A model generated the notes under the pieces. That model was not told where the DNA came from, made no database searches, and worked only from the letters and a program-made list of their open reading frames with translations. Shown here one piece after another: positions 1-6,475 of a DNA stretch of 10,566 bases. The stretch comes from Cyanobacteria bacterium UBA11370 (lineage in GTDB: Bacteria; Cyanobacteriota; Cyanobacteriia; Cyanobacteriales; Coleofasciculaceae): assembly GCA_003486645.1 (NCBI GenBank), contig DNGI01000278.1, forward strand, positions 1-10,566. The letters run 5' to 3'. Both the position numbers and the translations under genes were made by a program. The stretch's first letter is position 1, and every line of letters begins with the position of its first letter.

Positions 1-99
1 TACAAACTTTCGTCCGCCTGCGCGGACTAATACATCTAGCCTGCGGAGGCAGTCTTTGTTTGTGTAGCCGCGATTTCTAATCGCCTGGTATTTTTGCTT
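1..99. repeat. Palindromic repeat element, copy A (inverted relative to 2678-2776)
   Basis: The reverse complement of this stretch matches 2678-2776 over 99 nt without gaps. The only difference I find is at position 53 (T where G is expected), which weakens the central hairpin. The element is a string of short stem-loops: 12-17 with 22-27 (GTCCGC/GCGGAC), 39-44 with 49-54 (the weakened stem), and 70-75 with 79-84 (GCGATT/AATCGC read on the minus strand). The match begins at the first base of the window, so the element may extend further left. It resembles the REP-like dispersed palindromic elements common in cyanobacterial intergenic DNA. That family assignment is from memory; the repeat itself is seen directly. 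Confidence 0.9.
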
Positions 100-138
100 G
101 CATTGGGATGCTCCCATACTCAATCGGCAACCAATAAA

Positions 139-165
139 ATAGGGATGATTCCTCACCATCCCTAT
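139..165 (-). terminator. Rho-independent terminator of ftsH2
   Basis: A 9-bp perfect stem (139-147 with 157-165) and a 9-nt loop lie 28 nt beyond the ftsH2 stop codon. Read on the minus strand, the stem is followed by a T-rich stretch (TTTTATT). Position, stem and U-tract all fit an intrinsic terminator for the minus-strand gene. Confidence 0.75.
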
Positions 166-192
166 CCCTCAATTTAATTAAATTGACCTGAA

Positions 193-2079
193 TTACAACT
201 GAGGCACGTATTGCTCCTTCTCAGGCACAAAAGTGTACTCAGCCACAATTTGACGAAACTCCTTACCGTCAATCGTTTCCTTCTCAATCAACAGATCCAC
301 CAAGCGATCAATCACCACCCGATTCTCCCGAATAATCTGCCGTGCATCATCGTGACAATGTTCAACAATCTGGCGCACTTGTTCATCAATTCGAGCTGCT
401 ACTTTTTCAGAATACTCGGCTCTTGTCATCAAACCTGCACCGAGGAAAACTTCTCCTTCCTGACTTTCTAAGGATAAAGGACCCAAATCCGACATCCCGA
501 AGCGCGTCACCATTTGCCGTGCCATCCCAGTGACTTGCTGCAAATCGCCACCAGCACCCGTTGTCACTTCAGAATCCCCAAAAATTTCTTCCTCTGCCGC
601 ACGACCTCCTAAAGCCCCAGTAATCCGAGCTTTAAGTTGCGCTCTTGTAATTAAACCTTGTTCTTCGCTCGGTGTAAACCAGGTTAAACCTTGAGCTTGT
701 CCGCGCGGAATCAGAGTCACTTTTTGTACGGGGTCATGGTCTTTAATTAAAGTCCCCACAATGGCATGGCCAATTTCATGATAGGCAATTAATCGCTTGC
801 TCTTGCTATCAACTAGAGGAGTTCCTTCCATCCCAGCGACAACCCGATCAACGGCATCGTTGATTTCTGCCATCGTAATCGCTTCTTTTCGCCGACGCGC
901 TGTTAGGATAGCTGCTTCATTGAGCAAGTTAGCTAAATCCGCACCTGTAAACCCAGGACTCCGCCGTGCGATCGCTTCGATCGACACTTCCGTAGACAGT
1001 TTCTTATTCCGAGCATGGACTTCTAAAATACCGATACGTCCCTTAAGATCTGGAGCATCTACCATCACTTGGCGGTCAAAGCGTCCCGGACGTAATAGCG
1101 CTGAATCCAGTACATCCGGTCGGTTCGTTGCGGCGATAATAATAATCCCGGTATTTCCTTCAAACCCGTCCATTTCTGTTAGTAACTGGTTGAGGGTTTG
1201 CTCCCGTTCATCATTCCCGCCGCCAATTCCAGCACCCCGTTGCCGTCCTACTGCGTCAATTTCATCAATAAAGATTAAACAAGGTGCATTTTCTTTCGCT
1301 TTCTTGAATAAGTCGCGCACGCGGGAAGCACCCACACCCACGAACATTTCCACAAATTCACTACCAGAGATACTGAAGAACGGAACCCCCGCCTCACCTG
1401 CGATCGCTTTCGCTAGCAAGGTTTTACCTGTACCCGGAGGACCAACCAATAGCACCCCTTTGGGAATCCGCGCTCCCACGGCGGTAAAGCGTTCTGGCTG
1501 TTTGAGGAACGTAACAACTTCTTGTAATTCTTCTTTTGCTTCTTCAATCCCAGCGACATCATCGAATAAAACCCCAGTTTTGGCTTCCATTTGGAACCGT
1601 GCGCGAGATTTCCCGAAATTCATCGCTTGACCAGGGCCACCCGTTATGTTATTGGAACGACGGAATAAGAAAAATAACCCAGCAATCAAGAGAATCGGAA
1701 AAATTAAATTTCCAATCAGTCCCCAAATTGCCCCATCTTGACGGATAGGATGAGTGTCAAAGGAGATATCGGCTTCTCTGAGTTTGGCAATGAGTTCTGG
1801 AGCATTGATGGGTAAATCCACCCGCCACCGTTGGATACGCTCATCAAGTTGGGGGTCGATCGCTTCTACAATTGCCGTCTGACCACCCTCATAGAGGTCA
1901 ACACTGGTAACTCGACCTGCATCCAAGTATTCTAAAAAGCGCCCGTAGGTCATGCGGCTACTGGCAGTATTCTGACCCAGCTCACCTGCCGCAGGCGAAA
2001 ATGCACCTTGCCACAGGAAGAACCCAATGACGAGAGCGGGTACTGTCCAAAGTAATATAATTCTCCAGGAAACTTTCAT
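193..2079 (-). CDS. ftsH2: ATP-dependent zinc metalloprotease FtsH, FtsH2 (Slr0228) type
   Basis: This is a 628-aa membrane AAA+ protease, full length for the family. The N-terminus has a membrane segment at about residues 6-24, a lumenal/periplasmic FtsH_ext domain to about 115, and a second membrane segment at about 117-139. The AAA module shows Walker A GPPGTGKT (213-220), pore motif FVG (246-248), Walker B LIFIDEID (268-275), sensor-1 region AATNRPD, and the second region of homology with RPGRFDR (330-336). The protease domain has the zinc motif HEIGH (434-438) and a candidate third ligand, Asp512. From memory, the sequence is much closer to Synechocystis FtsH2 than to FtsH1, 3 or 4. FtsH2 forms thylakoid hetero-hexamers with FtsH3 and degrades photodamaged D1 during photosystem II repair. 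The start is supported by an AGAGG-like ribosome site about 10 nt upstream. It is transcribed divergently from sipA and ends at a clear terminator. Confidence 0.97.
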   Translation of the reverse strand: MKVSWRIILLWTVPALVIGFFLWQGAFSPAAGELGQNTASSRMTYGRFLEYLDAGRVTSVDLYEGGQTAIVEAIDPQLDERIQRWRVDLPINAPELIAKLREADISFDTHPIRQDGAIWGLIGNLIFPILLIAGLFFLFRRSNNITGGPGQAMNFGKSRARFQMEAKTGVLFDDVAGIEEAKEELQEVVTFLKQPERFTAVGARIPKGVLLVGPPGTGKTLLAKAIAGEAGVPFFSISGSEFVEMFVGVGASRVRDLFKKAKENAPCLIFIDEIDAVGRQRGAGIGGGNDEREQTLNQLLTEMDGFEGNTGIIIIAATNRPDVLDSALLRPGRFDRQVMVDAPDLKGRIGILEVHARNKKLSTEVSIEAIARRSPGFTGADLANLLNEAAILTARRRKEAITMAEINDAVDRVVAGMEGTPLVDSKSKRLIAYHEIGHAIVGTLIKDHDPVQKVTLIPRGQAQGLTWFTPSEEQGLITRAQLKARITGALGGRAAEEEIFGDSEVTTGAGGDLQQVTGMARQMVTRFGMSDLGPLSLESQEGEVFLGAGLMTRAEYSEKVAARIDEQVRQIVEHCHDDARQIIRENRVVIDRLVDLLIEKETIDGKEFRQIVAEYTFVPEKEQYVPQL

Positions 2080-2240
2080 TCTTATTCGCCTCTAGATATT
2101 GGTCGTATCGGCTGGCTTTAGCTCTGGGTGAGCTTTCTGCATAACACAAAACCCAGCTTAAAAAGTTGAATCAACAGAAATATTTACGGTAGCTTAATCA
2201 AATTTAACTTAATTCTCAGGATCTGAGCAACTGGGAGTGA

Positions 2241-2272
2241 GGAGATGGGGAGATGGGGAGATGGGGAGAGGG
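2241..2272. repeat. G-rich octamer tandem array
   Basis: Four head-to-tail 8-mers of consensus GGAGATGG (the last is GGAGAGGG) run into a further G tract up to 2277. The array lies in the ftsH2-sipA divergent spacer, directly before the heptamer array at 2280-2328. It is a low-complexity tandem repeat of the STRR kind seen in cyanobacterial intergenic DNA. Confidence 0.9.
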
Positions 2273-2279
2273 GGGGGAA

Positions 2280-2328
2280 CAACTAACAACTAACACCGGA
2301 CAACTAACAACTAACAACTAACAACTAA
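2280..2328. repeat. CAACTAA heptamer array (STRR) abutting the sipA start
   Basis: Seven consecutive 7-mers are present. Six are CAACTAA and the third is CACCGGA. The array ends 3 nt before the sipA ATG, so it occupies the place where a ribosome-binding site would be, and no Shine-Dalgarno sequence is visible. This fits the cyanobacterial short tandemly repeated repetitive (STRR) class of heptanucleotide repeats. Confidence 0.95.
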
Positions 2329-2331
2329 CCA

Positions 2332-2622
2332 ATGAGTAAAGAATTTAATATTGGCGATCGCGTGCGAGTCATTGCCCTTCCCCGCTATGTCAAAACGGCG
2401 GAACCCATGCCGATGTTGCGACCTCCGGATGTGATTCGCATTGGGGAAGAGGGTATAATCCTTGATCGCCGTCCAGGAGGATTTTGGGGTGTGCGTTTCT
2501 CCAAGGGAGCGTTTTTAATGGATAGCCAGTACCTTGAAGTCGTTACTGCCGTTCCTGAAACGTCTGATATTAGTGAACATCCCCCAGAATCTCACACCAA
2601 TTCGGAATCACAAACCGAATAA
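2332..2622 (+). CDS. sipA: SipA, NblS-interacting protein (DUF3148)
   Basis: The product is 96 aa. Residues 1-71 match my recollection of the conserved cyanobacterial DUF3148/SipA core: FNIGDRVRV, the KTAEPMPMLRPPDV segment, GEEGIILDRRPGG and WGVRFSKGAFL. This is a small SH3-like beta-barrel. SipA binds the ATP-binding domain of the histidine kinase NblS (Hik33/DspA), which controls responses to high light, nutrient and cold stress, and so modulates its signalling. Residues 73-96 form a Ser/Glu/Thr-rich, probably disordered tail that I regard as variable. The ATG directly follows the heptamer array with no Shine-Dalgarno sequence. There is no later in-frame Met before the conserved core, so this start is kept. 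The gene diverges from ftsH2, and the two products share high-light physiology. Confidence 0.9.
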   Translation: MSKEFNIGDRVRVIALPRYVKTAEPMPMLRPPDVIRIGEEGIILDRRPGGFWGVRFSKGAFLMDSQYLEVVTAVPETSDISEHPPESHTNSESQTE

Positions 2623-2653
2623 GTGTCACGCTTTGAAATTGCCGTTTGAGACA

Positions 2654-2670
2654 GATGGGGAGAGGGGAGG
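2654..2670. repeat. G-rich low-complexity tract left of repeat copy B
   Basis: This is a GATGGGGAGAGGGGAGG-type purine tract, 31 nt after the sipA stop and 7 nt before palindromic copy B. It is imperfectly complementary to the pyrimidine tract at 2915-2953, so the two bracket the repeat block as a loose inverted pair. Confidence 0.7.
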
Positions 2671-2677
2671 CGGTTAG

Positions 2678-2776
2678 AAGCAAAAATACCAGGCGATTAG
2701 AAATCGCGGCTACACAAACAAAGCCTGCCTCCGCAGGCTAGATGTATTAGTCCGCGCAGGCGGACGAAAGTTTGTA
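2678..2776. repeat. Palindromic repeat element, copy B (inverted relative to 1-99)
   Basis: This copy is the reverse complement of 1-99 with one mismatch (C2724). Three stem-loops are perfect: 2693-2698/2702-2707 (6 bp, 3-nt loop), 2723-2728/2733-2738 (6 bp, 4-nt loop) and 2750-2755/2760-2765 (6 bp, 4-nt loop). Copy A breaks the middle stem and copy B keeps it, so copy B looks closer to the ancestral form. Confidence 0.92.
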
Positions 2777-2778
2777 TA

Positions 2779-2846
2779 GCCCCAGACTTCCAGTCTGTTA
2801 GCGTTAGCGAAGCGAGGCGTTAGCCTAGCGGCACGAAGTGCGGGGC
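2779..2846. repeat. Second palindromic module joined to copy B
   Basis: An outer GCCCC/GGGGC stem (2779-2783 with 2842-2846) encloses two perfect hairpins: CAGACT/AGTCTG (2783-2788 with 2792-2797, 3-nt loop; it shares base 2783 with the outer stem) and GCAC/GTGC (2831-2834 with 2838-2841, GAA loop). Between them lie GTTAGCG-type repeats familiar from cyanobacterial spacers. A 64-codon minus-strand reading frame crosses 2710-2904 but is only a product of the repeat. The rest of the 2623-3001 spacer holds no gene that I can see. Confidence 0.7.
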
Positions 2847-2914
2847 AATTTACACATTTGAGATGCTCCCGTTGGTAGAGACGAAAACCTTCCATGTCCA
2901 CCATGTCTCCCTTG

Positions 2915-2953
2915 TCCCCCCCTCTCCCCCTCTCCCCCTCTCCCTCTCTCCCC
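2915..2953. repeat. Pyrimidine-rich tandem tract (CTCTCCCC-like)
   Basis: About 39 nt of C and T only, with repeated TCTCCCCC and CTCTCCCC units, lie 48 nt upstream of the SLOG gene. The tract is complementary in character to the G-rich tract at 2654-2670 and to the octamer array at 2241-2272. Confidence 0.85.
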
Positions 2954-3001
2954 AGTTAAACTTGTGGTCACTACTTCAATTCCCACTGATTTCTTTTCTC
3001 A

Positions 3002-3769
3002 ATGGAACAGCCCTGTACTTATACCTTTGACAATCAACTCACAGCCGATGTGATTCAAGTCCATAATTGGGGCGAGTTGCCAGATGCGTTGCATCGGATC
3101 GGTTTGCAACAGATACTCCCTACTCTAGTACTAGTGGGTGGAGCGAGTAAAATTGCTGAATCTGACCTGAAAAAGTTACAAAACTTATTCGTGGAAATCA
3201 TTGCTCCCATTGCTGAAAATCTAGGCATTGCCGTGGTGGATGGCGGTACGGATGCCGGGATTATGCGATTTATCGGTCAAGCCCGTACTCATATTAATGC
3301 CTCGTTTCCCTTGGTGGGCGTAGCGGCGATCGGTACAGTGATTCGCCCTGGTATTCCTTGTACCAACGCTGATGCTGCTATGCTAGAGCCAAACCACACT
3401 CATTTTGTGTTAGTTCCTGGCAGTAATTGGGGGGATGAATCACCCTGGTTAGCTCAAATTGGGAGCCATTTATCTCAGGAATTACCATCCGTTACGATAG
3501 TGGTTAATGGGGGTGAAATTACGTGGCAGGATGTCGGTGAAAGTATCAAAGCGGGCAGACCTACAATTGTCTTATCGGGTAGCGGACGCACGGCGGATCA
3601 ACTGGCGGCGGCGATGCGGGGAGAAGAAGCGGATCAGCGAGCTATCGAGTTAGTTGCCTCTGGACTTCTACATAGTATTGATATGAGAAAAGAGGCTGAG
3701 GAGTTGGCGAGTATGATTGAACAAATACTTTCTAGTTCTAAGCTGAATTCTGCGATCCATCAGGCATAA
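3002..3769 (+). CDS. Stand-alone SLOG/LSDAT-domain protein (TRPM-type, prokaryotic)
   Basis: This 255-aa soluble protein consists of a single Rossmann-like domain. The visible motifs fit the SLOG superfamily, specifically the prokaryotic relative of the TRPM N-terminal domain (LSDAT_prok): LVLVGGASK (42-50), VVDGGTDAGIM (78-88), HFVLVPGSNWGDES (114-127), TIVVNGGEITW (155-165) and PTIVLSGSGRTAD (177-189). SLOG domains are predicted or known to bind nucleotides or nucleotide-derived ligands, such as ADP-ribose in TRPM2. The glycine-rich loops here would form that pocket. There is no membrane segment or fused effector, so the protein may be a free ligand-binding protein or an enzyme. The specific function is unknown. 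The start at 3002 has no clear Shine-Dalgarno sequence. Its 3' end overlaps the convergent pentapeptide gene by 32 bp. Confidence 0.8.
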   Translation: MEQPCTYTFDNQLTADVIQVHNWGELPDALHRIGLQQILPTLVLVGGASKIAESDLKKLQNLFVEIIAPIAENLGIAVVDGGTDAGIMRFIGQARTHINASFPLVGVAAIGTVIRPGIPCTNADAAMLEPNHTHFVLVPGSNWGDESPWLAQIGSHLSQELPSVTIVVNGGEITWQDVGESIKAGRPTIVLSGSGRTADQLAAAMRGEEADQRAIELVASGLLHSIDMRKEAEELASMIEQILSSSKLNSAIHQA

Positions 3770-4268
3770 TTGTACCTGTCATTACGACTTCTTCTTGCAT
3801 CACGGCGGTTGATAAATCGGCTCGTTCTAGAGTAGCTCCTGTTAAATCTGTTCCCTGAACGAGTGCTTCACTCAAGTCTACTCCCGTTAAGTTAGCATCT
3901 GTTAAATTTGCGCCGCTTAAGTCGGCCTGAACCAGGTTGGCTTGACTCAAATTAGCTCCTGTTAAATCGGCGTTCTGCACACTTGCTAAAGCGAGTTGTG
4001 CTTGACTGAGGTTGGCTCCCCTCAGATTTGTTTCATACAAACTAACGGCACTAAGGGTAGCTGTACTGAGATCGACCCCGCTTAAATCTGCTCCACTCAA
4101 ATTAGCTCCATGAAACCTCGTTCCCTTGAGGTTTGCTCCAGTTAAGGTTGCATTACTTAGGTTGACATGACTGAGGTCAGTTTCACTTAAATCTGCTCCG
4201 GTTAGGTCTATTTCGGGGAAATTTCGCTCTCCTGCACTATAGCGTTCTTGGAATTCATTGATGTCCAT
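3738..4268 (-). CDS. Pentapeptide-repeat protein
   Basis: The product is 176 aa. After a short N-terminal helix-like segment (MDINEFQERYSAGERNF), residues 21-155 read in one unbroken register as about 27 pentapeptides of A(D/N)LxX type, for example DLTGA, NLSGA, NLSQA and DLSTA. This predicts a right-handed quadrilateral beta-helix of nearly seven coils. The C-terminus has TIMPDGS, an ending I recall from many cyanobacterial pentapeptide proteins. No signal peptide or membrane segment is visible, so it is probably cytosolic. The family has varied or unknown roles, and I see nothing that ties this one to gyrase protection. No Shine-Dalgarno sequence precedes the ATG. The gene is convergent with the SLOG gene (32-bp overlap) and divergent from the SIMPL lipoprotein gene. 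Confidence 0.93.
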   Translation of the reverse strand: MDINEFQERYSAGERNFPEIDLTGADLSETDLSHVNLSNATLTGANLKGTRFHGANLSGADLSGVDLSTATLSAVSLYETNLRGANLSQAQLALASVQNADLTGANLSQANLVQADLSGANLTDANLTGVDLSEALVQGTDLTGATLERADLSTAVMQEEVVMTGTIMPDGSQNSA

Positions 4269-4547
4269 AGTTTTAGATTAATAGCAAAGTTGCTAATCGA
4301 AGTTTTTCTAGAGTGTGGGGTTTTGGATATTTAACCTTATCTAGTTTATTGCAGGGTTGCTTCTGTCTGAAGAGAGAGTGTGTCACACGGATGTTGATGC
4401 GGATGCTCGGATTTTTTGTTGTCGTTTTGTAGACTTGTTGAAGGATGCTCACAGAAAGTGTTCTGTTTCCAAAATTGTAACTCGGTGAATGAATTGGAAG
4501 TTGAGATGCCAAATTAGATACATCCAATCAACCTTTCAGCCAACACT

Positions 4548-5312
4548 ATGAATCGGTCTTTTAGTTACTCATCTCCGTTGACGACTGGCGATCGCTTGAA
4601 GACGTTATTGTTAGTCTTGGGTTTGCTGAGTCTAACGGCGTGTCAATCTCTCCCCACTAATGCAGAACCTCAAAATTTAGCGACTCTCCCTAGAACGATT
4701 AGGGTTTCTGGGAAGGGGGATGTGTCGATTCCAACAACGATCACTCAAGTCCGTTTAGGGGTTGAAATTCAGGGGAAAACGGCTCAGGATGTACAACGAC
4801 AAGTCGCTGGGCGATCGCAAGCTGTTGTTGAATTGCTGAAATCTCGTCAGGTGGAAAAATTGGAAACGACGGGTATTAGCCTCAGCCCTAACTATATCTA
4901 TAAAGACGGTCGGCAAAGTATCAATAGTTATATTGGTACGAATACGGTGAGCTTTCGGATTAATACGGATAAATCGGGAACGCTATTAGATGAGGCAATT
5001 AAAGCGGGAGCAACCCGAATTGATAGTATCAGTTTTGTCGCTACTGAAGAAGCGATCGCACGCGCCCAAGAACAAGCGATTCAGAAAGCAACTGAAGATG
5101 CTCAAAAGCAAGCTGATGCTGCTTTAAAAGCTCTCAATCTTCGTCAGCGAGAAGTTATAAATGTTCAAATTAATCCAGCGAATCCCCCTCAACCGTTGAA
5201 CTATACTGTTAGCCAACCCGCCGAACAAAGAGCGGAAAAAATTCCTAACACACCCGTTGTTGGGGGTGAACAGAACGTTGAACAAGCTGTTACTTTACTC
5301 ATTCGGTACTGA
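4548..5312 (+). CDS. SIMPL-domain (DUF541) lipoprotein
   Basis: This is a 254-aa exported protein. The N-terminus has a charged region followed by a hydrophobic core (about 18-30) and a lipobox LTAC with Cys32, so it should be a lipid-anchored periplasmic or outer-membrane lipoprotein. Residues about 48-254 form a SIMPL/DUF541 domain. It opens with the characteristic IRVSGKGDVSIPTTIT segment, followed by the Ala/Gln-rich helix region AIARAQEQAIQKATEDAQKQAD and a C-terminal beta-strand (EQAVTLLIRY). The family is widespread in bacterial envelopes (YggE in E. coli, linked to oxidative stress), but its biochemical role is unsettled. The gene stands alone. Its stop is followed within 5 nt by a G-rich and heptamer tandem array. 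No Shine-Dalgarno sequence is visible at the start. Confidence 0.92.
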   Translation: MNRSFSYSSPLTTGDRLKTLLLVLGLLSLTACQSLPTNAEPQNLATLPRTIRVSGKGDVSIPTTITQVRLGVEIQGKTAQDVQRQVAGRSQAVVELLKSRQVEKLETTGISLSPNYIYKDGRQSINSYIGTNTVSFRINTDKSGTLLDEAIKAGATRIDSISFVATEEAIARAQEQAIQKATEDAQKQADAALKALNLRQREVINVQINPANPPQPLNYTVSQPAEQRAEKIPNTPVVGGEQNVEQAVTLLIRY

Positions 5313-5316
5313 AAAT

Positions 5317-5392
5317 GGGGAGTGGGGAGTGGGGGGAAACAAGCAACCACCAACAACCGACAACTGACAACTGACAACTGGGAACCGACAAA
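5317..5392. repeat. Composite STRR array: GGGGAGT units then (T/C)GACAAC heptamers
   Basis: Two GGGGAGT heptamers and a GGGGGGA variant (5317-5337) are followed, after a 6-nt gap, by seven 7-mers of the CAAC family (5344-5392: CAACCAC, CAACAAC, CGACAAC, TGACAAC twice, TGGGAAC, CGACAAA). The order, G-rich units and then CAAC-bearing heptamers, is the same as at 2241-2328. A plus-strand reading frame across 5322-5558 is repeat-derived and not a gene. Confidence 0.9.
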
Positions 5393-5540
5393 AAGCGATC
5401 AACGATATACTCAGATCGGGGAGTGGCAACTGTCGAGCAACTCAGTTTCCTTTCTCAGAGGGGATCTGCTCTCTTCAAAGAATGCCCAGCTAATAAGGGA
5501 AATATTCTGGAGAGGTTCACGGAGCAAATTGCCGAAATGG

Positions 5541-5549
5541 TGCTATCAT
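5541..5549 (+). promoter_or_regulatory. Possible extended -10 promoter of rbp
   Basis: TGCTATCAT matches the extended -10 form TGnTATAAT at all but one position. No good -35 hexamer lies 16-18 nt upstream. If used, transcription would begin near 5556 and give rbp a leader of about 96 nt. Long leaders are known for cold-regulated rbp genes of Anabaena, but this promoter is an inference from motif alone. Confidence 0.35.
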
Positions 5550-5651
5550 GATCGCTGAGGGTTATATTCGGTTTTATAGTTTGTTTTTATTTACTGACAG
5601 GCATTTCTCCGAATCATAAGTCTCTACATCCTAGGATTCTGGAGATATTTC

Positions 5652-5963
5652 ATGTCGATCTATATCGGTAATCTGTCCTACGAAGTGACGGAGGAAGATG
5701 TTAGCACTATTTTTGCTGAATACGGAACGGTGAAACGGGTTCAGCTACCTACTGATCGGGATACCGGACGGATGCGTGGCTTTGGTTTTGTGGAAATGGA
5801 AACAGAAACTGAAGAAGCGGCTGCTATTGATGCTCTGGATGGAGCTGAATGGATGGGTCGGAACCTGAAAGTGAACAAAGCTAAACCTCGTGAGAATCGG
5901 GGAAGTCAAGGGGGTAATCGCCGAGGAGGCAATCGGGATGGCGGCTTCTCCCGGCGCTACTAA
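5652..5963 (+). CDS. rbp: RRM-type RNA-binding protein (cyanobacterial Rbp, glycine-rich tail)
   Basis: The product is 103 aa: one RNA recognition motif (residues 1-80) and a short Gly/Arg/Asn-rich tail (81-103). RNP2 is IYIGNL (3-8) and RNP1 is RGFGFVEM (42-49), with the RNA-stacking aromatic residues in place. This is the standard cyanobacterial Rbp architecture. Members with the glycine-rich tail are typically induced by cold and act in mRNA handling; some Rbp proteins bind photosystem mRNAs for thylakoid targeting. The start follows a GGAGA ribosome site at 5641-5645, 6 nt before the ATG. The gene lies upstream of rpsU in the same direction, an arrangement known from Anabaena (rbpA1-rps21), but here the gap is 512 nt. 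The paralogue number cannot be assigned from this window. Confidence 0.95.
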   Translation: MSIYIGNLSYEVTEEDVSTIFAEYGTVKRVQLPTDRDTGRMRGFGFVEMETETEEAAAIDALDGAEWMGRNLKVNKAKPRENRGSQGGNRRGGNRDGGFSRRY

Positions 5964-6052
5964 ACCTTGAGACTGGCAGAACTTGAGAAAGTAGTTGGCT
6001 TTGTTTTCAACTCTAGCTTGCTCTAGGTCGGCACGAACATCATACTAAGTGT

Positions 6053-6406
6053 TGCAGGAGCGTGACGGGCCAATGCCCCACCTCACTAACGCTTCTGTAG
6101 GAACAAACGAAAGGTTTGGCGAAAGTGTTTCTGGAGAGTAGAGTTACGTCCAGATATTTTATTGGCTCGCTCCTGGATCAGAGGAAGCAGGGCGAGCAAT
6201 ATCCTTAGATTCCAATTTGCTATCAATATCGGTCAGAGTAGGGAAAAATCAACGATTATCTAAACGGAGCTGATTGACCCTAACCCTAAATCAGTGATTA
6301 TGCAGACACGAGAAGCCTTATTGATTGCGGCTTGTTTCAAAGGGATCTGAAAGCTTGAATGTTAGGCTTTGAGAGCAGGTGAAGTAGCACAAAAAGCAGG
6401 CTTCAC
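6053..6406 (+). other. Hairpin-rich rbp-rpsU spacer; candidate structured leader or ncRNA
   Basis: The 5964-6475 spacer has no credible reading frame but several good stems. These are 6053-6063/6089-6099 (11 bp including two G-U pairs, enclosing a GGGC/GCCC mini-hairpin at 6067-6078), 6161-6200 (two stem blocks, about 13 bp in all, with single-base bulges and a 12-nt loop), 6270-6275/6289-6294, 6313-6317/6329-6333 and 6379-6384/6401-6406. None is followed by a T-run, so they do not look like terminators. The region may be an internal processed leader of the rbp-rpsU transcript, the 5' UTR of rpsU, or an independent small RNA. The stems are visible in the sequence; the RNA function is inference. 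Confidence 0.45.
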
Positions 6407-6475
6407 TTGGTAAAGAATTTATGCTAGGTGGTCAAAAAGCACCGAGCAATCAACCCAAGCTGAGGAGGAAATAGA

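Noticed and set aside
797..1630. 277-codon frame antisense to ftsH2
   Set aside because: It is the shadow of a highly conserved coding region. Its Ser/Arg/Ile-rich composition is typical of antisense frames.
2280..2328. CRISPR-like repeat array
   Set aside because: Units are 7 nt with no spacers and no cas genes nearby, so this is a simple tandem repeat.
2710..2904. 64-codon minus-strand reading frame
   Set aside because: It lies wholly in the palindromic repeat block and its sequence is dictated by the hairpins. It has no ribosome site and no protein-like pattern.
3002..4268. SLOG plus pentapeptide genes as an anti-phage defence pair
   Set aside because: The genes are convergent, not co-transcribed. 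No effector such as a nuclease, channel or TIR domain is adjacent, and pentapeptide proteins are abundant and generic in cyanobacteria.
4378..4388. GTGTGTCACAC palindrome in the pentapeptide-SIMPL spacer as a CRP-type site
   Set aside because: The half-sites abut with a 1-nt centre, whereas CRP/SyCRP1 sites need TGTGA-N6-TCACA. It does not fit NtcA GTA-N8-TAC either.
4273..4527. 84-codon minus-strand reading frame upstream of the pentapeptide gene
   Set aside because: It occupies the divergent promoter spacer, has low complexity and matches no family I know. No ribosome site is visible.
5322..5558. 78-codon plus-strand reading frame after the SIMPL gene
   Set aside because: Its first third is translation of the heptamer array, and the rest covers the rbp promoter region.
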